DNA of 64,000 bases from Candidatus Chlamydia sanziniae (lineage in GTDB: Bacteria > Chlamydiota > Chlamydiia > Chlamydiales > Chlamydiaceae). A model generated the notes under the pieces. The model saw only the letters and a list, made by a program, of their open reading frames with translations, made no database searches and had not been told where the DNA came from. A program made the translations under genes and the position numbers. Shown piece by piece: positions 27,065 to 37,062 of the stretch. The stretch spans positions 434,001 through 498,000 of the forward strand of contig NZ_CP014639.1 in NCBI RefSeq assembly GCF_001653975.1, written 5' to 3'. The number at the start of each line of letters is the position of its first letter. Position 1 is the first letter of the stretch.

Positions 27065-27105
27065 CACTTCTTGTTAACAAATTTTAGAGCAAGAAGTGTT
27101 GTTTA
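27065..27105 (+). terminator. Intrinsic terminator after HAF gene 3
   Basis: CACTTCTTG (27065-27073) pairs with CAAGAAGTG (27090-27098) over 9 bp and is followed by the T-rich TTGTTTATC. It lies 5 bases past the stop codon. Confidence 0.6.
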
Positions 27106-27225
27106 TCATAACTTTTGGAACTCCCGTATGTTTATTTCTAAAATATTTTTTTAATGAAGTCTAAAATGCAAGACTTTCATCTCACATCATGGTTTTTTGT
27201 ATTCGATAAGTAATAGAGTTTCTTT

Positions 27226-27257
27226 TACTTGCAGTGCTTTTCACATACTCATATAAT
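27226..27257 (+). promoter_or_regulatory. Putative sigma-66 promoter of HAF gene 4
   Basis: TTGCAG (27229-27234) is followed after exactly 17 bases by the perfect -10 TATAAT (27252-27257). The extended block TACTTGCAG is shared with the promoter at 23607. The start site would be near 27264. Confidence 0.6.
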
Positions 27258-27289
27258 ATTTCCCTTGGAACTAGATTATTGTTGATGAG

Positions 27290-28345
27290 GTGTTATACAG
27301 TTTGGGTAGAAATAGATTATTCAATGTTTTTAAATTAACGGTAGCATTTTTCTTAGTTGCTGCTGTGAATTCATCTTTTGCACATACATTAATAGACATA
27401 GGTTCACCAGGAATAGCGTCAGCAGCTTGGGGAGTCTCTGGAGATGGCTCTGTGATTATAGGAGAGGAGGGATCCGCACCATTTATGTATGCTTATGGGC
27501 AACGAACGTTATTGCCTACTTTAGGACAAAATAATCGTGTGTGTGCTATTTCTGAAGATGGCTCTGTAATCGTAGGGTTTAGCAGTATGCTTCGAAACGT
27601 ACAGTTCAATATAACATCAATATGTGGTGTGAAGTGGGAAAAGATTCCCTCAGCGGGGTATAAGGTCATAGAACTTCCACTTACCTCATGGGGACACTGG
27701 GCTGAGGCTTACGCAGTCTCTGCAGATGGTAACGTAATTGTGGGAAGAGGTAATGATGGATTCGATACTGTTACCGCTGTGAAATGGTGTGATGATCGTA
27801 TCACATGGGTACATGATTTCGAATCACTTTTTGGAGTTTATCAGGATTGTTATGCTTGTGCTAATGCTGTGTCTGGAGATGGCTCTGTAATTGTAGGAGT
27901 CAGAGGAGACAACGCTATGAAATGGGAAGGAGGCATAGAAACATGTTTGGGTTCTTTAGGTGACGGGCAAACGTTACCTCAGGGGATTTCTAAAGATGGT
28001 AAAGTAATCGTGGGTTCCTCTTGGACTTGTTCTGGACAGTGTCATGCCTTTGTTTATAAAGACGGTGTGATAAACGATCTAGGGACTCTTGGAGGAGACT
28101 TCTCTGAGGCAAAGGCAGTATCGGGGGATGGGTCAATCATTATAGGTGCCTCTACAACAACTACCAATGCATTGCATGCTTTTCAGTACGTAGATGGTAA
28201 GATGATAGACCTAGGGACTCTCGGAGGTAATGATTCGTGTGCTCATGCTATATCTAATGATGGTAAAGTTATTGTTGGGCGAGCACAAACTGCAACGGGA
28301 TTATGGCATGCTTTCCTATGTTACACGACTACCGAAACACCGTGA
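27290..28345 (+). CDS. HAF-repeat exported protein without beta-barrel (second passenger-only paralogue)
   Basis: A 351-residue protein with a signal peptide (core LTVAFFLVAAVNSSFAH) and seven HAF-type units (GVSGDGSVIIG to AISNDGKVIVG), ending WHAFLCYTTTETP. It has no linker or beta-domain. The frame opens at GTG 27290, but GATGAGG abuts that codon, so TTG 27302 (11-base spacing) may be the real start. It shares a nearly identical 47-base block (27851-27897 against 26550-26596, two differences) with the preceding paralogue, and both have the same extra segment around QFNITSICGVKWE / QFDAQGTCPVKWV. These two are therefore each other's closest relatives. It has its own promoter. Secreted function unknown. 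Confidence 0.88.
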   Translation: MLYSLGRNRLFNVFKLTVAFFLVAAVNSSFAHTLIDIGSPGIASAAWGVSGDGSVIIGEEGSAPFMYAYGQRTLLPTLGQNNRVCAISEDGSVIVGFSSMLRNVQFNITSICGVKWEKIPSAGYKVIELPLTSWGHWAEAYAVSADGNVIVGRGNDGFDTVTAVKWCDDRITWVHDFESLFGVYQDCYACANAVSGDGSVIVGVRGDNAMKWEGGIETCLGSLGDGQTLPQGISKDGKVIVGSSWTCSGQCHAFVYKDGVINDLGTLGGDFSEAKAVSGDGSIIIGASTTTTNALHAFQYVDGKMIDLGTLGGNDSCAHAISNDGKVIVGRAQTATGLWHAFLCYTTTETP

Positions 28346-28418
28346 CAACTACATCATTGTGCAATGGACTGGAAATAACCCCCTAAAGAAGAGGACTTTG
28401 TAAAAAGTTTTCACCTAC

Positions 28419-29693
28419 TTAGCTACTAACAAATATGTTAGAATCTGTAAACACGCCCTCTGATCCTAGTTCTTCTTCGATTGCCAGGAGTCTGTTGTAT
28501 TTAGTCATACGGTCGGAGCGTGATAACGAACCTGTTTTGATTTGACCTGTGCTGAAGGCTACAGCTAAATCGGCAATGGTGTTATCTGCCGTCTCTCCAG
28601 AACGATGGGAAAGAATGGTACTATAACCATTCATATGTGCTAACTGGATTGCTTCAGCAGTTTCTGTAAGTGTCCCTATTTGATTAGGTTTAATTAAAAC
28701 AGCATTAGCGAGGCCCTTGCTAATCCCTTCAGCAATGAATATGGGATTAGTGACGAAGAGATCATCACCGACGAGCTGTATTCTCTCACCAAGTTCTGTT
28801 GTTAATACTGCCCAGCCGTCATAATCTTCTTCTGCAAGGCCATCTTCTATTGAGTCTATAGGATAGGTATTACAAAGCTCAACAAGGACTTGGATTTGTT
28901 CTTCGTAGTGCCTACCATTGTAAGTTTGCGTATCTTTATTATAAAACGAAGAAGCTGCACAATCTAAGGCTAAGGAGATGTCTTGTCCTGGGACAAACCC
29001 TACTTTTTCTATCGCCATCATGAGAAGATCTAGAGCTTCTGAATTAGATCGAAGCTGAGGAGCAAAGCCTCCTTCATCGCCCACTCCCGTAGGGAGATGT
29101 CTTTCATTCAAGAGTTTTTTTAGTGTATGAAAAACATCAGCTCCCATACGTATTGCTTCTGCTATAGAATTTGCGCCTATAGGGCGAATCATGAACTCTT
29201 GGAACTCTAAGTTATTGTCGGCATGCATCCCTCCATTGATGAGGTTCATCATAGGACAGGGGAGTGTAGAAGCGAAGCATCCCCCAAGATAACGATATAA
29301 AGATTGTCCAAGCGTGGCTGCTGCTGCCTTTGCTAATGCTAGAGACACACTTAAAATTGCATTAGCGCCGAGTTTTCCTTTATTCGGAGTCCCATCAGCA
29401 TCTATCATGATAGCATCGATTACTACCTGATCAAAGATATTGTAGTTTTTCACAAGAGGAAAAAGGATTTCTTTAACATTTTGTACAGCTTGTAATACTC
29501 CTTTTCCTTGATAACGTGTGGGGTCAAGATCACGCAATTCCAAAGCTTCCTTTATCCCTGTCGATGCTCCTGAAGGCACAGAAACTTCCCCAGAGGAACC
29601 TAGATTTGTGATGACTTTAACATAGAGGGTCGGATAACCTCGAGAATCTAAGATTTCTCGAGCTTGAATATCAGAAATGACAGCTTCAAGCAT
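28419..29693 (-). CDS. eno: Enolase
   Basis: A 424-residue glycolytic enzyme that interconverts 2-phosphoglycerate and phosphoenolpyruvate. Signature parts are visible: [15 protein letters not shown] near the N-terminus, the acid residue region [10 protein letters not shown] (about 206), metal ligands in [22 protein letters not shown] and [10 protein letters not shown], the base in [13 protein letters not shown] and SHRSGET. Length is normal. The ATG at 29693 has an AGAGAGA purine tract upstream. It converges with the HAF cluster. Orthologue of CT587. Confidence 0.97.
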   Translation of the reverse strand: MLEAVISDIQAREILDSRGYPTLYVKVITNLGSSGEVSVPSGASTGIKEALELRDLDPTRYQGKGVLQAVQNVKEILFPLVKNYNIFDQVVIDAIMIDADGTPNKGKLGANAILSVSLALAKAAAATLGQSLYRYLGGCFASTLPCPMMNLINGGMHADNNLEFQEFMIRPIGANSIAEAIRMGADVFHTLKKLLNERHLPTGVGDEGGFAPQLRSNSEALDLLMMAIEKVGFVPGQDISLALDCAASSFYNKDTQTYNGRHYEEQIQVLVELCNTYPIDSIEDGLAEEDYDGWAVLTTELGERIQLVGDDLFVTNPIFIAEGISKGLANAVLIKPNQIGTLTETAEAIQLAHMNGYSTILSHRSGETADNTIADLAVAFSTGQIKTGSLSRSDRMTKYNRLLAIEEELGSEGVFTDSNIFVSS

Positions 29694-29791
29694 AATTGTC
29701 TCTCTTTTATTATAATTGCTGTCAAAATCACAGACAGTACTTAAAATATAAGTTCTTATATGATTGAGACACCGATGGTATTGCGTTAGGC

Positions 29792-29809
29792 ATCAAACCT
29801 TTGTTTGAT
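29792..29809. promoter_or_regulatory. Perfect 7-bp inverted repeat between uvrB and eno
   Basis: ATCAAAC-CTTT-GTTTGAT is a perfect palindrome in the 166-base gap between uvrB and eno. No T-run follows on either strand, so it is either an operator-like site or a small RNA hairpin. No protein can be named. Confidence 0.35.
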
Positions 29810-29852
29810 CATATTAAATTTTATAATGACAAAAAGCAAATACATTTTATGC

Positions 29853-29867
29853 TATCTTCTTAAGATA
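29853..29867 (-). terminator. Hairpin at the end of uvrB
   Basis: TATCTT and AAGATA form a 6-bp stem around the uvrB stop, with outer arms TACATTT/AAATGTA able to extend it across a small bulge. On the minus strand a TTTGCTTTTTG stretch follows. It is a weak intrinsic terminator candidate. Confidence 0.35.
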
Positions 29868-31830
29868 AATGTAAAAGTTGGTTTTTGTATGCCTGCATGA
29901 TATCGCGGTATTTTGCCGCCTCATCAAATCGAAATTCTTTAGCAGCACACTGCATAAGTGTTTCGTATTTTTTTATTTGCTTTTCAAGATCTTTTTGTAA
30001 CAAAGGTTGTTTTCCTATAGGTAATAGAGGACCTTTAGATTTTTGTGGAATAGGATTAGCAAAAATTTTCTTTATAATAGGTGTAGCAACGATATTGTGT
30101 TGTTTATTATAGCTTAACTGAATCTCTCTACGCCGTGCTGTTTCTTTTAGAGTTTCTTGTATAGAACGTGTTCTGTGATCGGCATAGAAAATCACTTTAC
30201 CATGGACATTTCTTGCTGCCCTCCCACAAAATTGGATGAGAGAAGAGGTGCTTCTTAAAAAACCTTCCTTATCAGCATCTAAAATTGCAACTAGAGAGAC
30301 TTCTGGAAGATCAAGACCTTCTCGTAGAAGATTCACCCCAATCAGTACGTTGATTTTTCCTGTACGCAAGTCTGTCAGGATATGTGTGCGTTCTGCTGTT
30401 TCTATTTCTGAATGTAAGTAAGCCGCAGGAATATCAAGCTCAGAAAGAAAACTTGTTATATCTTCAGCAAGCTTTTTTGTCAGAGAAATCACTAAAACTT
30501 TCTCGTTCTCTTTGAATAGACGTTGTCGAATTTCTTCAAGTAAATCATCTATTTGTCCTACAGCAGGACGGATTTCAGGAAGAGGATCAGGAATTCCTGT
30601 AGGCCGAAGAATCTGCTCGATGATATGGCCATGGCTTTCTTTGATTTCAGTTTCTCCTGGAGTTGCTGAAACATAGATCACCTTGCGGAAATACTTCATT
30701 GCTTCTATATGGGTTAAGGGGCGGTTATCGAAAGCTGAAGGCAGGCGAAAACCGTATTCCACTAAAGATTCTTTCCGGGAGCGATCGCCGTGATACATAG
30801 CGCGTAATTGTGGTAACGTTTGATGTGATTCATCAACAACAAGCAAAAAATCTTCAGGAAAATAATCCAGGAGACATGTAGGGGGAGCTCCTGGGAGAGC
30901 TCCTGTAAAATGTCGAGAATAATTTTCTATACCTTTGCAAAAACCTATTTCTTTAATTGTTTCGATGTCATGCATTGTACGATGGAATATACGGTCTCTT
31001 TCTATAGGGCGATCTGCGAAGAACAGCATGCGCTCCTCTAATTCTTCTTGAATCGTGCGGATAGCCTGTTTTCGAATAGCCTCAGGAGTCACATAGTGAG
31101 ATCCAGGATATAAAATCGCTGATTTCTTAGACTCTTGAGGAATCATCGTCAGAGGATCACTAGACTCTATAGACATCAAAGTGTCATTGACAAATTCTAA
31201 GCGTAAAGCTTGACGACTGTCATAAGCAGGGAAAATATCAATCACGCTCCCCCTCTCACGAAACGTACTTCTTTGAGGAACAGGAGAAGCGTAATAATGC
31301 ATTTTCACAAGTTGGGATGTGAGAACAGGACGAGGATATTCCTTTCCGATTTCTAGCGTCAATGCCATCGAAGTATAGTTTTCTGGAGATCCAATACCAT
31401 AAATGCAAGATACAGAAGAGACAATAAGAGTGTCACGACGTTCTAAAATCGATCGTGTTGCAGATAAACGAAGTTTATCAATTTCATCATTAATTAAGAG
31501 GCTTTTCTCTATGTAAGTGTCACTGCGGGCAATATAGGCTTCTGGTTGGTAATAATCGTAATAAGAAATGAAGTATTCAACAGCGTTATCTGGAAAAAAT
31601 TCACGAAATTCTTGATACAACTGTGCTGCTAATGTTTTATTATGAGCCAATACTAAGGTAGGGAGGTTCACATTTGCAATTACATTAGCTATAGTAAAGG
31701 TTTTCCCAGATCCTGTGGCTCCAAGAAGGACCTGGGCTTTTGTCTCAGCACGTACATTTGCAGAAAGTCGGGCAATGGCTTCGGGTTGATCACCACAAGG
31801 GGTGAAAGGAGCTTGTAAATGGAATGTCAT
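29860..31830 (-). CDS. uvrB: Excinuclease ABC subunit B
   Basis: A 656-residue DNA repair helicase-like protein. Walker A is in [15 protein letters not shown], the beta-hairpin tyrosines in [15 protein letters not shown], the DEAD-like box in [14 protein letters not shown], and helicase motif VI in [10 protein letters not shown]. The C-terminal UVR motif ([15 protein letters not shown]) contacts UvrC. Length is normal. With UvrA and UvrC it excises bulky DNA lesions. It overlaps trpS by 4 bases. Orthologue of CT586. Confidence 0.97.
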   Translation of the reverse strand: MTFHLQAPFTPCGDQPEAIARLSANVRAETKAQVLLGATGSGKTFTIANVIANVNLPTLVLAHNKTLAAQLYQEFREFFPDNAVEYFISYYDYYQPEAYIARSDTYIEKSLLINDEIDKLRLSATRSILERRDTLIVSSVSCIYGIGSPENYTSMALTLEIGKEYPRPVLTSQLVKMHYYASPVPQRSTFRERGSVIDIFPAYDSRQALRLEFVNDTLMSIESSDPLTMIPQESKKSAILYPGSHYVTPEAIRKQAIRTIQEELEERMLFFADRPIERDRIFHRTMHDIETIKEIGFCKGIENYSRHFTGALPGAPPTCLLDYFPEDFLLVVDESHQTLPQLRAMYHGDRSRKESLVEYGFRLPSAFDNRPLTHIEAMKYFRKVIYVSATPGETEIKESHGHIIEQILRPTGIPDPLPEIRPAVGQIDDLLEEIRQRLFKENEKVLVISLTKKLAEDITSFLSELDIPAAYLHSEIETAERTHILTDLRTGKINVLIGVNLLREGLDLPEVSLVAILDADKEGFLRSTSSLIQFCGRAARNVHGKVIFYADHRTRSIQETLKETARRREIQLSYNKQHNIVATPIIKKIFANPIPQKSKGPLLPIGKQPLLQKDLEKQIKKYETLMQCAAKEFRFDEAAKYRDIMQAYKNQLLHLS

Positions 31831-32876
31831 ACAGGGTAGAAACTATTTAGTAAAGCACGCCACTTATGGCTAAGACCAAGTTTTGCGTGAACCTCTGCTA
31901 TCGTAGCCTTTGCTATTACACGCATTCTATCTGTCCCTTGTTGTAGAGCCTCTTGCAGTACTTGGGGTTTGGCTAAAAATTCCTCGCGATTTTCCTTAAA
32001 CGGTTTTAAAAAAAGGAGTAACTCTTCAGCAAGGCGAGCCTTAACTTCTACGTCTTTAATGCATCCTTGACGATAACGCGCTTTAAATTCTGCAACTTCG
32101 TCTTTATGGGGGTTAAACATGTCATGGTAAATAAACAGTGGATTGCCTTCAACACGCCCTGGAGTCGTAGCATGAATGCGATTAGGATCAGTATAAATCC
32201 GGTATACTTTTTCTTTAACAACGCTGTCGTCATCAGAAAGAAAGATGGCATTATTTGCAGACTTGCTCATTTTGCCTTGGCCATCAATACCTATGAGAGA
32301 AGTAAGCTCTCCTTGTAGGACTTCAGGTTCTGGGAAAATAGTGCCGTAGAATCGATTGAAATTTCTCACGATATCGCGGGTAAGTTCAACATGTGCTTCG
32401 TTGTCTTTACCTACAGGGATAAGCTGGGCTTTGGCTAATAAAATATCCGCGCTTTGTAAAACTGGATAACCCATAAGACCGTAAGAAAGTCCCCCCTCTT
32501 CTATTGAAGCATTGCGCGCCATTTCTTTAAGACTGGGGATACCCAGAACTCTATTCATTGGGATGAGCATGGAGAGAAGCAAATGCAACTCGTAAATTTC
32601 AGGAATTGCGGATTGTAAGTAAATCGTGCATTTTTTGGGATCGATCCCTACACTCAACCAGTCAAGAAGGACTTCATAGATATGATTATCTACGTCCAAG
32701 ATGTCTTCTTTACGAATTTTTGTGGTCAGAGTATGGAGATCAGCAATAATAAAAAAACAATCATAATCAGGATGATCTTGAAGTTCAAGGCGGTTCTTTA
32801 TAGAACCTACCCAATGCCCTAAATGAAGCTTTCCTGTGGGACGATCGCCTGTAAGTACACGTTTTTTTTTACTCAT
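31827..32876 (-). CDS. trpS: Tryptophanyl-tRNA synthetase
   Basis: A 349-residue class I aminoacyl-tRNA synthetase that charges tRNA-Trp. The HIGH-like motif is in [11 protein letters not shown] and the KMSKS motif in GKMSKSANN. Length matches the bacterial family. It follows CT584 by 14 bases and overlaps uvrB by 4 bases in a minus-strand run. Orthologue of CT585. Confidence 0.96.
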   Translation of the reverse strand: MSKKKRVLTGDRPTGKLHLGHWVGSIKNRLELQDHPDYDCFFIIADLHTLTTKIRKEDILDVDNHIYEVLLDWLSVGIDPKKCTIYLQSAIPEIYELHLLLSMLIPMNRVLGIPSLKEMARNASIEEGGLSYGLMGYPVLQSADILLAKAQLIPVGKDNEAHVELTRDIVRNFNRFYGTIFPEPEVLQGELTSLIGIDGQGKMSKSANNAIFLSDDDSVVKEKVYRIYTDPNRIHATTPGRVEGNPLFIYHDMFNPHKDEVAEFKARYRQGCIKDVEVKARLAEELLLFLKPFKENREEFLAKPQVLQEALQQGTDRMRVIAKATIAEVHAKLGLSHKWRALLNSFYPV

Positions 32877-32890
32877 GGTTTTTGCTTTTG

Positions 32891-33445
32891 CTATTGAAGC
32901 GCTTTAGCAAGTTCGTCAAAATGGTTGTGCAATGAAGTAATTTCTTCTTGAATTTCTTGCAGATTTTTCTCTCCAACAGGATTTTTCTGAGCTTCTAAGA
33001 GACGTGCAAGTAAATGACGAATCAAATGACAGGTATTTTGTACATCAGTCATTAATAAAAATTCTTGACCATCGACACGAGATAAACGATTTAAAAAAAT
33101 ACAGCGTTCTTGCTGGGTGAGCATATCTGAAGTAATAAAATTAATGAATTCGCCACGTTCATGGATATCTTTTGCCACACGTATGGGCATCATAAATTGA
33201 GCAATTAGGCTATGAGCAGCTTGTTTTTGCTGGGCTTCCACCTCATGGGTTAACTTCCCATTGATAAGCATTTCAAAGAAAAAATTAGCGATGTCCTGTT
33301 GGCTATTCGCACAATTGAAAACAACATTCTGAAATTCACGAAATGTCGTGTACCCAATTGGAGTGGCAAAAATCCTTTTCAGATTTCCCTCAAGTAGGAG
33401 AAAGATATTATCTTCAAGTTCTAATGTTTTTGTTTTTGCTGCCAT
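32891..33445 (-). CDS. CT584-family protein, candidate type III secretion tip-associated protein
   Basis: A 184-residue soluble, helix-rich protein without signal peptide or membrane segment. By position it is the orthologue of C. trachomatis CT584 (CPn0803), which has been proposed, not universally accepted, as a type III secretion needle-tip-like protein. No motif in the sequence settles the point. It lies between the pGP6-D paralogue (12-base gap) and trpS in one operon. Confidence 0.85.
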   Translation of the reverse strand: MAAKTKTLELEDNIFLLLEGNLKRIFATPIGYTTFREFQNVVFNCANSQQDIANFFFEMLINGKLTHEVEAQQKQAAHSLIAQFMMPIRVAKDIHERGEFINFITSDMLTQQERCIFLNRLSRVDGQEFLLMTDVQNTCHLIRHLLARLLEAQKNPVGEKNLQEIQEEITSLHNHFDELAKALQ

Positions 33446-33456
33446 GAAATCAACCC

Positions 33457-34209
33457 TTATATCGGAAAATCAGAAAAGAGGTTACTTTTAACTCTTTCTA
33501 GCTTTTTTATCAATTTTTCCAAGGCAGTCTTTTCATCTAAAGAAAGTCGCGAACATTTACTTAGCAATTGAGATCCTTTGGATAGCATAGTTAGCGCTTG
33601 CTTTGTGGGAGAAGTTTGTCTAGAGTCTGTAGCAAGTAAAGGAAATTCTTTGCGAATTTTGTCTAAGAGCTCACCCTTTCCTTCTCCTCGGTAATTACGA
33701 ATAATCTCTTCTTTTTTTTCTTGAGGGCCTTGTCGAGATGCTAAAGTATACACCGCCTGCTTAGGCATTTTTTCTATCTCTTTTTTTAGAGAGTCAGGTA
33801 GAAGAGTAAAAAGCTCGTAATACACTAAAAAATTATAAGGTGTTTGTCTGTTGCCGTAGGCAAGAATCATCCAAGCGGAGAAAGCCCCTTCCCGGTAACG
33901 TTTCAAAAGATAGCGAGCTTGCTTTATGTGTTCGCCATGTAAAAGTACAGCTTGGTGATGGATTTGCTTTACTTTTGCGGATAAACTGCAGAGATGGGTA
34001 AGGTCATGTTCTTCCACATATTCTTGACAATTATAGTGGTTTAGAAGAACGCGAATTTTTTCTTTTTCTTCAGGCGAAAGAGTATTGTGGGATAATCTAG
34101 CAAGAAACGGGGAGAGCTCACCTTCCATACGCTTACGTGTGAGTGCTTCCATCTTTGTTTGTGTATTTTTCTTGAAGCGTCCCTCTAATAACGTTTTTAA
34201 ATTGCCCAT
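33457..34209 (-). CDS. Chromosomal paralogue of plasmid protein pGP6-D (CT583 orthologue)
   Basis: A 250-residue, lysine- and glutamate-rich soluble protein. It is recognised by position and composition as the chromosomal pGP6-D-like protein of chlamydiae. Plasmid pGP6-D is encoded next to pGP5-D, and here too the ParA-like gene lies directly upstream (4-base gap). No enzymatic motif is visible. Role unknown; partnership with the ParA-like protein is inferred from conserved linkage. Confidence 0.83.
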   Translation of the reverse strand: MGNLKTLLEGRFKKNTQTKMEALTRKRMEGELSPFLARLSHNTLSPEEKEKIRVLLNHYNCQEYVEEHDLTHLCSLSAKVKQIHHQAVLLHGEHIKQARYLLKRYREGAFSAWMILAYGNRQTPYNFLVYYELFTLLPDSLKKEIEKMPKQAVYTLASRQGPQEKKEEIIRNYRGEGKGELLDKIRKEFPLLATDSRQTSPTKQALTMLSKGSQLLSKCSRLSLDEKTALEKLIKKLERVKSNLFSDFPI

Positions 34210-34213
34210 AGAG

Positions 34214-34981
34214 CTAAATCTCTCTTAATAAAATTAGCAGTTCCTTCGTGAGGTTGAAGTAGTCTTCAGAGGCGCGTGCACTAGGCGCGATAGTGAATAC
34301 AGGTTTGCCGTGAATCGCAGCTTCGGAGATGGTAATATCTCTCCGTATTTTCGTATTCAATAATTTGCCTGGAAATGTTTTTTGAATGAGATCCGCAAAT
34401 GTTGTATTATTTTTCCCTCGATAATTCCAGAAGGACAGAGCAACTCCTAAGATCGTTAGGGGATGGCGAGTTGCAATTCCTTGAATAAAACCTGCTAAAC
34501 GTTCAAGTCCTTTAACACTATAAAATTCTGGTGTAGCACAGATCAGGGCGTAATGCGCAGCAATTAGAGCAGACTCCGTAAGCCAACAAAGAGAAGGGGG
34601 TGTATCAATAATGACATAGTCATAATCCTGCTCTACCATAGTAAGAATATGCTTCAGTCGTTCGTGAGAATAGCGATCGGCAGCAAGAGTCCCAGATACT
34701 TCAATGCGCTCCAACCAAGTATCTGCAGGAATTAAATCTAATCCTGTATCTTGAATGGAGCGAATGACCTCTTGAATTGTTTTATCGCCTTGTAATACAA
34801 CAGCAAGGCTATCATAACAATCAGGATCAAGCCCTAGTCCTGAAGTTAGATTTGCTTGAGCATCAAAATCAATAAGCAATACTTTTGCATTATGATATTG
34901 TGCAAGAGCAGCACCTAGATGCAAAGTCGTGGATGTTTTAGCGGTTCCACCTTTGAAGCTATTTACAGCGATTGTTTTCAT
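34214..34981 (-). CDS. minD: ParA/MinD family ATPase (chromosomal pGP5-D paralogue)
   Basis: A 255-residue P-loop ATPase of the ParA/Soj/MinD class; the start chosen is ATG 34981, with TTG 34987 less likely. The deviant Walker A motif reads FKGGTAKTST, so the usual KGGxGKT has Ala for Gly. Walker A' and B regions are VLLIDFDAQANLTSG and YVIIDTPPSLCW. The family is often labelled minD in chlamydiae, but sequence and linkage to the pGP6-D paralogue suggest a ParA-type partition or regulatory ATPase. No amphipathic C-terminal MinD membrane helix is obvious, and no parB or minC is adjacent. Orthologue of CT582. Confidence 0.87.
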   Translation of the reverse strand: MKTIAVNSFKGGTAKTSTTLHLGAALAQYHNAKVLLIDFDAQANLTSGLGLDPDCYDSLAVVLQGDKTIQEVIRSIQDTGLDLIPADTWLERIEVSGTLAADRYSHERLKHILTMVEQDYDYVIIDTPPSLCWLTESALIAAHYALICATPEFYSVKGLERLAGFIQGIATRHPLTILGVALSFWNYRGKNNTTFADLIQKTFPGKLLNTKIRRDITISEAAIHGKPVFTIAPSARASEDYFNLTKELLILLREI

Positions 34982-35013
34982 TGCCAACGCAAATTCTCTA
35001 ATCTTATTACAAT

Positions 35014-36918
35014 CTACAATAATGGAGTTAAACTTAAAGAGTTCTTTTCTTCAAGTATAGCATTTAAGAATTGTTCTAAGGTAATGTCAGAGAGCACACG
35101 ATTATCTCGGGTGCGTACAGCAAGGGTGTTCTGAGCAATTTCGTGATCTCCAAGAGTGATCATATAATTTACTTGCATATTTTGAGCGTTGCGAATTTTT
35201 TTACTCACGGATTCATTTGTGTCGTCCAAAGTAACTACAAAACCCAGGCGTTGCCATTTGTCAGCTAATTCTTTAGCTCGAGAAATATGCCGGTCAGCAA
35301 CAGTAATCAAGCGGACTTGTTCAGGGCTAAGCCATAAGGGGAATTTCCCTGCAAAATGTTCAGTAAGAATGCCTAGAAAGCGTTCTATAGAACCAAACAG
35401 AGCGCGATGTAGTATGATGGGAGTATCTTTTGTCCCCTCTGCTGTAGTGTATTCTAATTGAAAACGTTCTGGTAAAAACATGTCGAGTTGAATAGTTCCA
35501 CATTGCCACGTACGATGGATAGCATCCTTAACATGAATGTCAATTTTCGGACCATAAAAAGCCCCCTCACCTTTTCTGACTATAAAGGGTTTCTCAGATG
35601 TGATGAGAGCGCGCTGCAGAGCTTCTGTGGCAAGTTCCCACAAAGCATCACTGCCTATAGTCCCTGTCTCTGGTCGAGTAGAAAGTTCGAGATGGTAATC
35701 TAAACCAAAAGTACCGTAAAGCGTAGCAACTAACGAAAAAATATTCAATGTTTCTTCTTCTACTTGTTCTGGTAGAAGAAATATATGAGCATCATCTTGA
35801 TGAAATGTTCGTACGCGCATTAATCCTGAGAGGGCTCCGGACACTTCATAGCGATGAACATGACCAATTTCCGCTATGCGCAAAGGAAATTCTTTGTAGC
35901 TATGAAGACGTGTTTTATAATACAACATGCACCCTGGACAGTTCATAGGCTTAATTGCATAATCTTCCTCATCAATTTTTAATGTATACATGTTCTCTTT
36001 ATAATTGGCCCAATGTCCAGAGATCTCCCACAAGTGCCGATTCATCAACTGTGGGGTTTGGATTTGTTGATATCCAGCAGATTGGTGAAGTCGTGACCAA
36101 TAGCCCATTAATGCATTCCAGACAATCATGCCTCGGGGATGGAAAAAGGGCATTCCTGGAGAGCATTCTTGCTGAGAAAAAAGATCTAATTTCACTCCTA
36201 ATAGGCGGTGATCACGCTTTTTCGCCTCTTCCATTTGATGTAAGTGTTCTTTTAACTCTTTTGTTGTTGGAAAGGCAATTCCATAAATACGAACCAGGGA
36301 TTCTCGAGAAGGATCTCCACGCCAATAAGCTGCTGAAGTGCGTAGCACTTTAAAAGCTTTTATAGACGATGTTGAAGGAAGGTGTGGACCACGACAAAGG
36401 TCAAAAAAATCCCCTTGGCGATAAGCAGAAATTTCTTCATTTTCAGGTAGCTCATGAATTATCTCTGTTTTGAAGGGATTTTCAGAGAAATGTTCGAGAG
36501 CTACATGCTTATCTTTTAAAACAATGCGAGATATAGGAAATTTTTCTTGTACAATTTGCTCTACCATGTTTTCGATGGCTGGAAAATCATTCTCATTGAT
36601 AGAAAGGTTAGCAAAATCATAATAAAAACCATGTTCTATCACAGGACCAATTGTGGGGAGAGCCTTTGGCCATAGACGTAGTACAGCTTGAGCGAGCAAA
36701 TGCGCGGAGGTGTGGAAAAAGATTTCTCGGCCTTTAGGATCAGCAAAAGTAACAAAAGTGAGGCTATCACCCTCCTGTAGAGGAGTGGTAAGATCTCTGG
36801 GATAGTTATTAATAACTGCGCCAACAAAGTGATGAGAATTATTTAATTTGTGAGCGAAGTCGGCAGCTGTGATTCCTTCAGGAAGCTCAAATGTCTCCTG
36901 GTTATAAGTTATATACAT
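35014..36918 (-). CDS. thrS: Threonyl-tRNA synthetase
   Basis: A 634-residue class II synthetase. It has an N-terminal TGS domain, an editing domain with HxxxH (HTSAHLLAQ), a catalytic core (motif 2 around [16 protein letters not shown], zinc-site cysteine in KPMNCPGCM) and a C-terminal anticodon-binding domain. The ATG at 36918 follows GGAGGA. Length is normal. Leads a minus-strand run towards minD. A hairpin with a T-tract lies just upstream. Orthologue of CT581. Confidence 0.97.
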   Translation of the reverse strand: MYITYNQETFELPEGITAADFAHKLNNSHHFVGAVINNYPRDLTTPLQEGDSLTFVTFADPKGREIFFHTSAHLLAQAVLRLWPKALPTIGPVIEHGFYYDFANLSINENDFPAIENMVEQIVQEKFPISRIVLKDKHVALEHFSENPFKTEIIHELPENEEISAYRQGDFFDLCRGPHLPSTSSIKAFKVLRTSAAYWRGDPSRESLVRIYGIAFPTTKELKEHLHQMEEAKKRDHRLLGVKLDLFSQQECSPGMPFFHPRGMIVWNALMGYWSRLHQSAGYQQIQTPQLMNRHLWEISGHWANYKENMYTLKIDEEDYAIKPMNCPGCMLYYKTRLHSYKEFPLRIAEIGHVHRYEVSGALSGLMRVRTFHQDDAHIFLLPEQVEEETLNIFSLVATLYGTFGLDYHLELSTRPETGTIGSDALWELATEALQRALITSEKPFIVRKGEGAFYGPKIDIHVKDAIHRTWQCGTIQLDMFLPERFQLEYTTAEGTKDTPIILHRALFGSIERFLGILTEHFAGKFPLWLSPEQVRLITVADRHISRAKELADKWQRLGFVVTLDDTNESVSKKIRNAQNMQVNYMITLGDHEIAQNTLAVRTRDNRVLSDITLEQFLNAILEEKNSLSLTPLL

Positions 36919-36943
36919 GATCTTCCTCCGAGATAGATCTTCT

Positions 36944-36968
36944 ACGCTAATAGTTTAGCGTTTTTTTT
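36944..36968 (+). terminator. Terminator-like hairpin upstream of thrS, reading rightward
   Basis: ACGCTAA (36944-36950) pairs with TTAGCGT (36955-36961) through a 4-base loop, and a run of eight T starts at 36961. On the plus strand this is a good intrinsic terminator, yet no plus-strand gene ends here. It may stop antisense transcription or serve as an operator or leader hairpin for thrS. Confidence 0.55.
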
Positions 36969-37062
36969 GATCAAAGCAAGATGCTTTTTTTACTTTTTCT
37001 TATTTCAAGAAAAACGGAGAAAAAATTTATTTAAGTTGGAGGCAATTTTCACTTGTTTTACA

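Noticed and set aside
21449..28345. HAF cluster as CRISPR or DNA satellite array
   Set aside because: The repetition is protein-coding, about 40 codons per unit with diverged DNA; there are no uniform spacers or short direct repeats.
36967..37062. TTG start for the EamA transporter at 36967
   Set aside because: It sits in the T-run of a terminator-like hairpin, lacks a ribosome site and would add a long polar N-terminus before the first helix.
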